Source: Streptomyces misionensis
GTDB lineage: Bacteria; Actinomycetota; Actinomycetes; Streptomycetales; Streptomycetaceae
Direction of reading: 5' to 3'
Length of the DNA stretch: 34,870 bases
Assembly (NCBI RefSeq): GCF_007896895.1
Contig: NZ_VOGW01000040.1
Location: 50,196 to 85,065 of the forward strand
The notes beneath the pieces are model-generated. The model was not told where the DNA came from, ran no database searches, and was given only the letters and a program-made list of their open reading frames with translations. This document shows, in pieces, positions 1-7,190 of this stretch (positions are counted from its first letter, which is position 1; every line of letters begins with the position of its first letter). A program made the position numbers and the translations under genes.

Positions 1-1480
1 CCGGCCGAACGGCGTCGGTGCCGCTCACCGCGGTGGTGATCTCGTCCGCGACCGCGGACGGCTGCGGGAAGACCAGGCCGATCACCAGGTACAGGGCGAG
101 GGAGGTCACCAGCGGGGTGGCGACGGTGAGGGTCTGGTCGGTGCCGTCCAGGACGTACTTCACCACGACGAAGCTCGCCAGGCCGCACGCCCAGGAGATC
201 AGCGCGGCCAGGGAGCCCCAGCGGCGGAACGCCGGCAGCAGGCCGAGCAGCATCGGGATGGAGATCGGCCCCATGACCGCGGCGACGAGGGCGGTGATGA
301 TGCCCAGCGGCCCGCCGAAGTGGCTCGCCTCCATGGCGACCACCATGCTCACCGCGATGAAGGAGACCGTGCAGACACGCGCGGCGAGCAGTCCGGTCCT
401 GGCCCCGAGCGCCCGGCCCTTGCGGGCGACGGCCGGGATGATGTCCCGGACGACCACGGAGGCGATGGCGTTGGCGTCCGACGAGGCCATCGCCATGGTG
501 TGCGAGAACATCCCGGCCAGGGTGAGACCGACCAGGCCGGCCGGCAGCAGGTGCTCGGCCAGCAGCGCGTACACCTGCTGCGGGTCCGCGATGTGCGGCA
601 TCAGCACCGGACCGACGACGGACGGGAAGAGCAGCACGGCGGGCCAGATCAGGTAGAGCACCGCGGACAGGACGGCCGAGCGCTTGGCGGCCGGGGCGGA
701 GTCGGTGGCCATGTAGCGCTGGGCCAGGTTCCACATGCCGCCGTTGTACTCGAAGAGCTTGACGACCACGTACGCCGTGAGGAAGCCGGCCGTGTACGGG
801 CCCACCAGCGGGTGGGTGTGGCCGGCGGGCAGCCGGTCCCAGAGGGAGCCGAGGCCGAGGAAGCCGCCGGTGTGGTCCAGCGTGACGATCACCATGGACA
901 GCGCGGCGACGCCCTGGACGACGAACTGGCCCAAGTCCGTGAGGGCGTCCGCCCACAGGCCGCCGACGGTGCAGTAGACCAGGGTGACGACGCCGGTGAT
1001 CAGGATGCCGACATCGAGCGAGACCCCGGTGAACACGTTCAGCAGGATGGCGACCGAGGCCCACTTGGCGGCGACGTCGAAGACCTTGAGCAGCGCGCCG
1101 CTCCACGCCAGCGCCTGCTGCGTGGCGACGTTATACCGCCGGGACAGGTACTCGAGCGGCGAGGCGACGTGGTAGCGGCGGCGCAGCCGGTTCCAGCGCG
1201 GGGCGAACAGCCAGGCCCCGGCACCGGTCGCGACGGCGAGCGGCAGGAACGCCCAGACGTAGATGGTGACGCCGTAGCTGTAGGCGACCGCCGCGTAGGC
1301 GACGAAGACGGCGGCGCTGTATCCCGACATGTGGTGCGAGATGCCGGAGAGCCACCAGGGCATCCGGCCCCCGCCGGTGAAGTAGTCGCTCACGTCGTTG
1401 ACGCGTTTGTGCGACCAGAGGCCTATGAGCAGCATCACCACGAAGTAGCCGCCGAGGGCCACCCAGTCCGGCCAAGCCAT
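1..1480 (-). CDS. Sodium:solute symporter (SSS family), partial at left edge
   Basis: Reading the minus strand from ATG at 1480 gives 493 codons with no stop before the window edge. The product is a polytopic membrane protein. It begins with a Trp-rich first helix, then S-D-Y-F-T-G-G-G, the signature after TM1 of sodium:solute symporters, followed by a W-W-L-S-G-I-S-H-H-M-S-G-Y-S stretch at the TM2 unwound region. Family members are about 500-550 residues, so only the C-terminal tail is missing. GAGGAG lies 6 bases before the ATG. It is divergent from an IclR gene and close to uronate/aldarate catabolic genes, and its upstream region carries the same 16-bp palindrome as kdgD/udh. Import of a hexuronate or aldarate with sodium is therefore a reasonable inference. 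Substrate specificity cannot be read from the sequence. Confidence 0.9.
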   Translation of the reverse strand, partial: MAWPDWVALGGYFVVMLLIGLWSHKRVNDVSDYFTGGGRMPWWLSGISHHMSGYSAAVFVAYAAVAYSYGVTIYVWAFLPLAVATGAGAWLFAPRWNRLRRRYHVASPLEYLSRRYNVATQQALAWSGALLKVFDVAAKWASVAILLNVFTGVSLDVGILITGVVTLVYCTVGGLWADALTDLGQFVVQGVAALSMVIVTLDHTGGFLGLGSLWDRLPAGHTHPLVGPYTAGFLTAYVVVKLFEYNGGMWNLAQRYMATDSAPAAKRSAVLSAVLYLIWPAVLLFPSVVGPVLMPHIADPQQVYALLAEHLLPAGLVGLTLAGMFSHTMAMASSDANAIASVVVRDIIPAVARKGRALGARTGLLAARVCTVSFIAVSMVVAMEASHFGGPLGIITALVAAVMGPISIPMLLGLLPAFRRWGSLAALISWACGLASFVVVKYVLDGTDQTLTVATPLVTSLALYLVIGLVFPQPSAVADEITTAVSGTDAVRP

Positions 1481-1590
1481 GCGAACTCCTCGGTGCCGAC
1501 GGCGCGCCGGCAGTAGCGAGCGGTAGGGGGCGGAGGCGGGGCGTCGGCGGCGCCGGGACCCGGACCTCCGTGCATGGACGAAAGCTCGAC

Positions 1591-1618
1591 TTGACCACGA
1601 CGTCCACATATGTAGACT
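1591..1618 (+). promoter_or_regulatory. Possible iclR promoter overlapping the operator
   Basis: TTGACC (1591-1596), a 16-bp spacer and TAGACT (1613-1618) resemble a sigma-70/HrdB promoter pointing to the IclR gene. The -10 element lies inside the palindrome at 1602-1617, so a regulator bound there would control its own gene. The leader would be about 165 nt. The prediction rests on hexamer similarity only. Confidence 0.35.
1602..1617. promoter_or_regulatory. Operator-like palindrome, copy 1
   Basis: GTCCACATATGTAGAC differs at one position from a perfect 16-bp palindrome, and the perfect form occurs at 4847-4862 in front of kdgD. It lies in the divergent region between the symporter and the IclR gene, just downstream of the predicted symporter start of transcription. 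Recurrence of such a specific AT-containing sequence in very GC-rich DNA, in front of functionally linked genes, points to a shared operator, most simply for the adjacent IclR protein. Confidence 0.7.
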
Positions 1619-1646
1619 CAGTTCTCATCCATGCTTTCCAGCGCGC

Positions 1647-1675
1647 ACGTTAGCCTGGCGTACAGGGGCGGTCAA
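1647..1675 (-). promoter_or_regulatory. Predicted symporter promoter
   Basis: On the minus strand, TTGACC (1675-1670) and TAACGT (1652-1647) are separated by exactly 17 bp, close to the vegetative promoter consensus. Transcription would begin near 1640, placing the operator palindrome at 1602-1617 roughly 25-40 bases downstream, a position compatible with repression. Confidence 0.5.
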
Positions 1676-1791
1676 TGTTCCGGGAAGTTTTCGTCGCCGC
1701 CATGGGCGGGAAGCCCCGCCTCCGGTACGGCGAGGGGCGCCGCCCGCGGCCGGGGACGGCGCAGCGGCCGGGGAGAGACAGGTGAACTGGG

Positions 1792-2589
1792 GTGGAGCGA
1801 ATGGCGGAGACAGGTGAGGGCGCCCGCGGGCCGGTGAAGTCGGCGGAGCGCACGGTCCAGATCATGGAGGTGCTCTCGGCCTCTCCCGAACGGCTCACGC
1901 TGGGCCAGCTCCAGGAGCGCACCGGCTACCCGCGCTCAAGCCTGTACGCGCTGCTGCGCACCCTGGTGGGGCTCAAGTGGATCGAGGTCGAGGAGGGCGG
2001 CGAGGCGGCCGGCTTCGGCATCGGCCCGCGCGCCCTGCTGTGCGGGACGGCGTACCTGGACCGGGACCCGGCGCTGCCGCACGCGGTGCGGCGGATCGAG
2101 CAGCTGCGCGCGGACGTCGGCTACACCACCCACTACGCCCGGCTGGACGGCTCGAACGTCATCTACCTGGCCACCCGTGAGGCCACGGACTCCCGCCGGC
2201 TGACCTCCCGCGTGGGCCGGCAGCTCCCGGCGCACGCGACCGCCCTCGGCAAGGCGCTGCTGGCCGAGCTGACCGCGCGGGAGGTGGACGCGCTGCTGCC
2301 GGAGCGGCTGGAGGCGCTCACCCCGCACACGGTCACCCGGCGCCCGGCGCTGAGGGAGGAACTGGAGCGGACGCGCACCCGCGGCTGGGCGCTGGAGAGC
2401 GAGCAGAACACCCCCGGGCTGTGCTGCGTGGCCGCGGCGGTGCCGTACCGCATCCCGGCGACCGACGCGATCAGCTGCTCGATCCCCCTGGACCACGCCA
2501 CGGACCAGGAGATCGAGCGGGTGGCGGAGGCGATCACCCGGCACAGCGCGGAGCTGGCACGGACCCTTCGCCGCAACGGCATCCGCTGA
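1792..2589 (+). CDS. IclR-family transcriptional regulator
   Basis: The 265-residue protein has a winged-helix HTH at about residues 20-75 (T-L-G-Q-L-Q-E-R-T-G-Y-P-R-S-S-L-Y-A-L-L) and an IclR effector domain from about 90 to 260 (T-H-Y-A-R-L-D-G...V-I-Y-L-A; L-P-A-H-A-T-A-L-G-K-A-L-L-A). Length and order are typical of the family. GTG at 1792 is preferred because AGGTGA lies 6 bases upstream. ATG at 1801 is the alternative but has its Shine-Dalgarno-like GGTGGAG too close. It is divergent from the symporter and convergent with gudD. The duplicated 16-bp palindrome flanking both uronate transcription units is its likely target. IclR members in such clusters commonly sense a pathway intermediate, but the effector here is unknown. 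Confidence 0.9.
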   Translation: MERMAETGEGARGPVKSAERTVQIMEVLSASPERLTLGQLQERTGYPRSSLYALLRTLVGLKWIEVEEGGEAAGFGIGPRALLCGTAYLDRDPALPHAVRRIEQLRADVGYTTHYARLDGSNVIYLATREATDSRRLTSRVGRQLPAHATALGKALLAELTAREVDALLPERLEALTPHTVTRRPALREELERTRTRGWALESEQNTPGLCCVAAAVPYRIPATDAISCSIPLDHATDQEIERVAEAITRHSAELARTLRRNGIR

Positions 2590-2599
2590 ACGCCGGCCG

Positions 2600-2633
2600 C
2601 CGGCCGCCGGCCGCCGAGACGGCCGGCGGCCGG
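2600..2633. terminator. GC-rich hairpin between iclR and gudD
   Basis: A perfect 13-bp stem (2600-2612 with 2621-2633, sequence CCGGCCGCCGGCC) with an 8-nt loop lies between the convergent stop codons of the IclR gene and gudD. The left arm is itself repeated in a shifted register from 2593. There is no T-tract, as is usual for actinobacterial terminators. It would serve both strands. Confidence 0.6.
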
Positions 2634-2637
2634 GGCC

Positions 2638-3906
2638 TCACCAGCGGGGCACCTTCTTCTCGTACGACGGGTCGATCCGCCGCATGTAACCGGTGTCGTC
2701 GCGGTTGCGCAGGCCGCAGGAGACGTACTGCTCGTGCAGACGGGCCAGTGCGTCCCGGTCGAGTTCGACGCCGAGGCCGGGCGCGGTGGGCACGGCGACG
2801 GAGCCGTCGCGGAACTCCAGGACGCCGGGCGCGACGACCTCCTCGGTCTTCCACGGCCAGTGGGTGTCGCAGGCGTACGTCAGATTCGGTGTGGCCGCCG
2901 CCAGATGGGTCATCGCGGCGAGGCTGATGCCCAGGTGCGAGTTGGAGTGCATGGACAGGCCCATGCCGAAGGTGTCACAGATCCCGGCGAGCACCTTCGA
3001 GCGGTGCAGGCCGCCCCAGTAGTGGTGGTCGGAGAGCACCACCTGGACCGCGTCCAGGGCCACGGCGGGCTTGAGTTCGTCGAAGGCGACCACGCACATG
3101 TTCGTGGCGAGCGGCATGGGCGCCTCGCGCGCGACCCGCGCCATGCCCTCCTGCCCCGGCGTGGGATCCTCCAAGTACTCCAGGACGCCGTCCAGTTCGC
3201 GGGCGACCCGCAGGGAGGTCCCCACCGTCCAGGCGGCGTTCGGGTCGAGCCGCAGCGGCCGGTCGGGGAAGGCCTCGCGCAGGGCGCGCACCGCCTCCAT
3301 CTCCTCCTCGGGCCGGAAGACACCGCCCTTGAGCTTGAGGGCCGAGAAGCCGTACTCGTCGGTCATGCGGCGGGCCTGGGCGACGATCCCCTCGGGGTCG
3401 AGGGCCTCGCCCCAGGAGTCGGGCTCGGCACCGGGGTGCGCGGCCCACTTGTAGAACAGGTAAGCACTGAAGGGCACTTCGTCCCGTACGGCGCCGCCGA
3501 GCAGGTCGGACACCGGGCGCCCGGCGGCCTTGCCCTGGATGTCCAGGCAGGCGACCTCGAAGGGCGAGAAGACCCGGTCCACCGTGCTGCTGGTGGTGAT
3601 CATGCCGGTGAGGCCGTGGCCGTCGCTGCCGGTGTCCCCGCCGAGCGCGGCCGCGACGGCGGAGTGCATCGCGCCGAGCCGGTGGACGTCCAGGCCCACC
3701 AGCGCGTCGGCGGCCCGGCGCAGCCGGCTCAGATGGCCCGCGTCGGCGTAGGTCTCGCCGAGGCCGGTGATCCCCTGGTCCGTGTGGACCTCCAGGACGG
3801 CGCGCAGCGCGTACGGTTCGTGCACACCGACCGCGTTGAGCAGCGCGGGGTCGCGGAAGGCGACGGGGGTGACGGTGACGTCGGTGATGCGGATCGCGTC
3901 GCTCAT
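2638..3906 (-). CDS. gudD: Glucarate dehydratase (enolase superfamily)
   Basis: The 422-residue protein is a member of the mandelate racemase/enolase superfamily, which dehydrates D-glucarate to 5-dehydro-4-deoxy-D-glucarate. The catalytic set of glucarate dehydratase is visible with conserved spacing. K191-x-K193 lies in A-L-K-L-K-G-G, with metal ligands D221 (R-L-D-P-N-A-A-W) and E246 (Y-L-E-D-P), N223, and the catalytic histidine H320 in S-M-H-S-N-S-H-L-G. The Lys, Asp and Glu positions are each 14 residues below those I recall for the E. coli enzyme. The start overlaps the kdgD stop (ATGA), with GGAGG 9 bases upstream inside kdgD, so the two are translationally coupled. Galactarate or an epimeric aldarate as main substrate cannot be excluded. 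Confidence 0.9.
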   Translation of the reverse strand: MSDAIRITDVTVTPVAFRDPALLNAVGVHEPYALRAVLEVHTDQGITGLGETYADAGHLSRLRRAADALVGLDVHRLGAMHSAVAAALGGDTGSDGHGLTGMITTSSTVDRVFSPFEVACLDIQGKAAGRPVSDLLGGAVRDEVPFSAYLFYKWAAHPGAEPDSWGEALDPEGIVAQARRMTDEYGFSALKLKGGVFRPEEEMEAVRALREAFPDRPLRLDPNAAWTVGTSLRVARELDGVLEYLEDPTPGQEGMARVAREAPMPLATNMCVVAFDELKPAVALDAVQVVLSDHHYWGGLHRSKVLAGICDTFGMGLSMHSNSHLGISLAAMTHLAAATPNLTYACDTHWPWKTEEVVAPGVLEFRDGSVAVPTAPGLGVELDRDALARLHEQYVSCGLRNRDDTGYMRRIDPSYEKKVPRW

Positions 3907-4823
3907 CGGGTGGTGTCCTCCACCAGGGCCAGGCCCGCGTCGGTGATCCGGCGCAGGGCGTCGAGGTGTTCGGGGGCCGGGTCGACCAGCGGGGCGCGCA
4001 CCCCGCCGACCTCCAGGCCCCGTTGCCGCACGCCCGCCTTGACCAGCGAGACGGCGTAGCCCGGGACCAGGTCGCGCAGCGCCACCAGCGGGTGGAAGAA
4101 CTCCCGCTGCAACCGCTCCACCGTGTGCGCGTCGCCCTTCTCGACGGCCTGGTAGAACGCGTTGGAGATCTCCGGGGCGAAGCAGAAGACGGCGGAGGAG
4201 TACAGGTCGACGCCGATGCCGCGGTAGGCGGGGACGGTCACCTCGGCGGTGGGCATGCCGTTGAAGAACTGGAACCGCTTGCCGGTGCCCGCGAGTTCGT
4301 GCCGTACCGCGGTCACGATGCGGGAGAGCCGGTCGAGGTCGCCGACGCCGTCCTTGAGACCGATGACCTTGTCGTGGCGGGCCAGTTCGGCGGCGGTGGC
4401 GGCGTCGAAGCGGGCGTTGGAGCGGTGGTAGACGATGACCGGCAGATCGCTCGACTCCGCGACCTGCCGCGTGTAGGCGGCGAGTCCGGTCGCCGGGGCC
4501 TGGACCAGGTAGGGCGGGAGCAGGAGCAGGCCGTCGGCGCCGGCGTCCTGGGCGATGCGCGCGTACCGGCGGGCCATCGGCAGCGGGCCGCCGGTGCCGG
4601 CGAACACCGGGACGCGGCCGGCCACGGTCTCGACCGCGGTGCGCACGGCCTCGCCGTACTCCTCGGGGTCCAGGGCGTGGAACTCGCCCGTACCGCAGGC
4701 GACGAAGACCCCGCCGGGGCCGGCGGCGAGGCCGCGGCGCAGATGTTCGGCGAGCACCCCCCGGTCGACCTGCCCGGACGCCGTGAAGGGCGTCACCGGG
4801 AAGAACAGCACGCCGTCGAACAT
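3903..4823 (-). CDS. kdgD: 5-dehydro-4-deoxyglucarate dehydratase
   Basis: The 306-residue protein belongs to the DapA/N-acetylneuraminate lyase (class I aldolase) superfamily. It matches the type that converts 5-dehydro-4-deoxyglucarate to 2-oxoglutarate semialdehyde with loss of CO2 and water. Visible are F-F-P-V-T-P-F near the N-terminus, the G-T-G-E-F loop, Y132 in V-I-V-Y-H-R-S-N and the Schiff-base K157 in I-G-L-K-D-G. ATG at 4823 starts the conserved M-F-D-G-V-L-F-F. The reading frame extends to 4871, but those codons run through the operator palindrome and are unlikely to be translated. It is first gene of the kdgD-gudD operon, divergent from udh. The gene pairing makes this function far more likely than plain dihydrodipicolinate synthase. 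Confidence 0.9.
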   Translation of the reverse strand: MFDGVLFFPVTPFTASGQVDRGVLAEHLRRGLAAGPGGVFVACGTGEFHALDPEEYGEAVRTAVETVAGRVPVFAGTGGPLPMARRYARIAQDAGADGLLLLPPYLVQAPATGLAAYTRQVAESSDLPVIVYHRSNARFDAATAAELARHDKVIGLKDGVGDLDRLSRIVTAVRHELAGTGKRFQFFNGMPTAEVTVPAYRGIGVDLYSSAVFCFAPEISNAFYQAVEKGDAHTVERLQREFFHPLVALRDLVPGYAVSLVKAGVRQRGLEVGGVRAPLVDPAPEHLDALRRITDAGLALVEDTTR

Positions 4824-4846
4824 GGGCACTTGGCACTCCGTCCGTC

Positions 4847-4862
4847 GTCTACATATGTAGAC
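4847..4862. promoter_or_regulatory. Operator-like palindrome, copy 2 (perfect)
   Basis: GTCTACATATGTAGAC is a perfect 16-bp palindrome, 24 bases before the kdgD start in the kdgD/udh divergent region. It matches 15 of 16 bases of the sequence at 1602-1617 near the IclR gene. A weaker similar half, TCCACATTTG, follows at 4867-4876. The site most likely binds the IclR regulator and would control both divergent transcripts. Confidence 0.75.
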
Positions 4863-4873
4863 AGCCTCCACAT

Positions 4874-4901
4874 TTGCGAACTTGCCCTCGAACTGTAAGA
4901 C
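4874..4901 (+). promoter_or_regulatory. Possible udh promoter
   Basis: TTGCGA (4874-4879), a 16-bp spacer and TAAGAC (4896-4901) resemble a vegetative promoter toward udh, immediately downstream of the perfect palindrome. No convincing pair of hexamers was found for kdgD on the other strand. There the palindrome itself (TACATA) may supply the -10. Confidence 0.35.
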
Positions 4902-4953
4902 TCGGCCCGGAGCCGGTCAAGACGGCCCGGAGCGCCGAGAGGAGATGGGGCGA

Positions 4954-5754
4954 GTGACCCAGCGCATCGTGATCACCGGAGCCGCGGGAGGGGTCGGCAC
5001 CCTGCTCCGCCCCCGGCTGGCCCGACAGGGCCGGACCCTGCGGCTGCTCGACGTGGCGCCGGTGCCGGAGCCGGCCGAGGGCGAGGACGTGGAGTGCGTC
5101 CGGCTGTCGGTGACGGATCTGCCGGGGATGCGCGAGGCCCTGGCCGGAGCCGACGCGGTCATCCACCTCGGCGGCCTGAGCGTCGAGGGGCCGTGGGAGC
5201 AGATCCTCGACATCAACATCAACGGCACCCGCACGGTCCTGGAGGCGGCCCGGCGGGCCGGTGTGCCCCGGGTGATCGTCGCGAGCAGCAGCCACGCGGT
5301 GGGCTTCCACCCCCGGGGCGAGGGCGAGGCGCCCGACTACCTCTTCCCGCGCCCCGACACCTACTACGGCGTGAGCAAGGTGGCCGCCGAGGCGCTGGGC
5401 AGCCTCTACCACGACCGCTACGGCCTGGACGTGATCTGCGTCCGCATCGGCGGCTGCTTCGAAAAGCCCATTGCCACCCGGCAGTTGGCCACCTGGCTGT
5501 CACCGGACGACTGCGCGCGCCTGATGGAGGCGCTCATCGCCGCGCCGTCACCCGGCTTCCGCGTGGTGTGGGGCGTCTCGGACAACGCCCGCCGCTGGTT
5601 CTCGCTGGACGAGGCACGCGCCCTGGGCTACGAACCCGAGGACGACGCCGAGCGCTTCGCCGGCGAACTCGAGGGCCGGCACGACCCGTTGGACGAGATC
5701 TACCTGGGCGGCGCCTTCTGCTCGCCCGAACTCGACGCGGACCCGGACGACTGA
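4954..5754 (+). CDS. udh: Uronate dehydrogenase (extended SDR family)
   Basis: The 266-residue NAD-dependent sugar dehydrogenase matches the ~265-residue length of bacterial uronate dehydrogenases, which oxidise galacturonate or glucuronate to the aldaro-lactone. Residues 5-15 hold the T-G-A-A-G-G-V-G dinucleotide-binding loop. A-S-S-S-H near residue 110 supplies the catalytic Ser, and Y138-G-V-S-K142 is the Y-x-x-x-K pair. The run H-A-V-G-F-H is characteristic of the family. GTG at 4954 is chosen because GAGAGGAG ends 9 bases upstream, whereas ATG at 4945 touches that element. The gene is divergent from kdgD-gudD, so the three would carry hexuronate to 2-oxoglutarate semialdehyde. A remnant of the final dehydrogenase follows immediately. 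Confidence 0.88.
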   Translation: MTQRIVITGAAGGVGTLLRPRLARQGRTLRLLDVAPVPEPAEGEDVECVRLSVTDLPGMREALAGADAVIHLGGLSVEGPWEQILDININGTRTVLEAARRAGVPRVIVASSSHAVGFHPRGEGEAPDYLFPRPDTYYGVSKVAAEALGSLYHDRYGLDVICVRIGGCFEKPIATRQLATWLSPDDCARLMEALIAAPSPGFRVVWGVSDNARRWFSLDEARALGYEPEDDAERFAGELEGRHDPLDEIYLGGAFCSPELDADPDD

Positions 5755-5796
5755 CACCGCGCGCGCCGCGGCCCGCGGGTTCCCCGATCGCCCCGT

Positions 5797-6471
5797 GACC
5801 CCGGTCTGCTGTTCGTGCCCGAGGACGGCCCGCCGGCGGACGCCGTCGCCGGCGCGGTCGGCGCGACGGCGACCGGGGCGATGCGGACGTCCCGCATCCG
5901 GGACGGCCACCTCGCCCGGGTCGCCGCACTGGACGAAACCGCCGGCCTCGTCCCGCCGGCCTCCGGACGCGCCAACGACGACTCCCTCGCGGTGGCGCCG
6001 CGCCCATGGCGGTTGTCCCTGGCGTCCTTCGCCGACCGCCTGGCCGCCCTGGCCGAGGAAGGCTTCGGCCCGGCCGGCCTGGTGGTGACGTACCCGGACC
6101 GGGAGGCGCTGACCGAGGTCCTGGCGGCCCGGCCGGGCAGCCTCACCGGCTCGGTGCACGCCACGGCCGGTGACGCGGCGGCCGCCGGCCGGGTGGCCGC
6201 GGTGCTGCGGCACCGCGTGGGCCGCCTCGTGCACAACGGCCGGCCGCCGCCTGCCGGGCCATGCACCACGGCGGCCCGTGGCCGTCGACGACGGCCCCGC
6301 TGCACACCTCGGTTGGGGGCCACGGCGATCGACCGCCGGCCGGTCCCGGTCGCCTACCAGGACTGGCCGGACGAACTGCTCCCGCCCCAGCTCCAGGACG
6401 GCAACCCGCTGGGCATTCCCCGCCAGGTGGGCTGGACGGACTGTCGGAGCGCGGGCGTGTCCCCCTGCTAG
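5797..6471 (+). pseudogene. Remnant of 2-oxoglutarate semialdehyde dehydrogenase (ALDH)
   Basis: The region reads as the C-terminal part of an NADP-dependent aldehyde dehydrogenase of the ketoglutarate-semialdehyde type. P-G-L-L-F-V-P-E is the stretch that normally follows the catalytic G-Q-F-C-T. Then come E-E-G-F-G-P-A-G-L-V-V, the decayed V-G-R-L-V-H-N-G, and in another frame A-M-H-H-G-G-P-W-P and T-S-V-G (6260-6320). The first frame resumes with A-I-D-R, P-V-A-Y-Q-D-W-P and L-L-P-P-Q-L-Q-D-G-N-P-L-G-I-P-R. Two frame changes (about 6245-6260 and 6310-6320), a small deletion near 6245, and loss of the whole N-terminal half including the catalytic Cys and Glu show it is dead. It follows udh by about 40 bases and would complete the pathway. 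The parts outside these motifs are too decayed to align by eye. Confidence 0.82.
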
Positions 6472-6929
6472 GCGTCCACCTCGTAGCGCCCGTGCTCCAG
6501 GAAATAACGCAGCGCCTCCGGGCTGCCGTCGTCCAGGGCCTTCTGGGCCGCCGCGCGGACGGCCGGGCTGGTGGTCGGGTCGGCGAGCATGCGGGCGATC
6601 GCGACTCTGTCGTCCTCCGCCTGGGCCTGCCGGTAACCCGTCTCCAGGAAGGCACGCAGCGCCTCCGGAGAACCGTCGTCCAACGCCGCACTGGCCGCCC
6701 GGACAACCGCCTTGTCGTTGTTCTGCTGCGCGGCGCCCAGGATGCGGAGGACGGCGACCCGGAGGTCGTCGTCCGACATGTCGCCGACCGGGATGCCGGT
6801 GGCCGTCGTCGCCGGCGTCGCCACGGCCGCGGTGGTGGACGTGCCCCCGGCGAAAGCCGGAGCACTGAACAGGAGTGCCGGGGTCAGGGCGGTGGCCGCG
6901 ACGGTCAGGGCGGCGCGGGTCAGTCTCAT
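6468..6929 (-). CDS. Secreted ALF-repeat protein
   Basis: The 153-residue protein has a Sec signal peptide (M-R-L-T-R-A-A-L..., cleavage probably after A-F-A near residue 27) and two copies of the short ALF repeat common in Streptomyces secreted proteins. The repeats are A-L-D-D-G-S-P-E-A-L-R-A-F-L-E-T-G at about residues 86-102 and A-L-D-D-G-S-P-E-A-L-R-Y-F-L-E-H-G near the C-terminus. The two repeats are almost identical. AAGGAG lies 9 bases before the ATG. The role of ALF repeats is not known to me. The stop abuts the end of the dead aldehyde dehydrogenase on the other strand. Confidence 0.85.
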   Translation of the reverse strand: MRLTRAALTVAATALTPALLFSAPAFAGGTSTTAAVATPATTATGIPVGDMSDDDLRVAVLRILGAAQQNNDKAVVRAASAALDDGSPEALRAFLETGYRQAQAEDDRVAIARMLADPTTSPAVRAAAQKALDDGSPEALRYFLEHGRYEVDA

Positions 6930-7190
6930 GCGGGAACGCTCCTTGCTGGCCTGGAAGTAGCTGCGGAGTCCGCACTCCGCGTCGTGTCGGCGGACGAGAA
7001 CGCCTCGGCCCGTGCCGCCGTCGCCCCGTCGTCGCCAGGGGACGGTGGCATGCGGCCCTCCTCCGAGCCCGTGCCCCCGTGCCTCGTCCGCCGTACGGCA
7101 ATCTAGACGCGGGCACCCGCCGGGTTCATTGCCCGGAGCAGGCAGTGTTCGAGGTTTGTTCGTTGCCGTTCGAATACCACGCCGCGGAGG

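Noticed and set aside
2734..4059. Long plus-strand reading frame opposite gudD
   Set aside because: Its product is Gly/Val/Arg/His-rich without any fold signature; it mirrors codon bias of gudD and kdgD, which have complete catalytic motifs.
4824..4871. N-terminal extension of kdgD to 4871
   Set aside because: These codons pass through the operator palindrome and precede the conserved M-F-D-G start of the family.
7140..7190. TTCGAAT-like strings suggesting a tRNA T-arm
   Set aside because: No acceptor stem or anticodon arm could be assembled around them.
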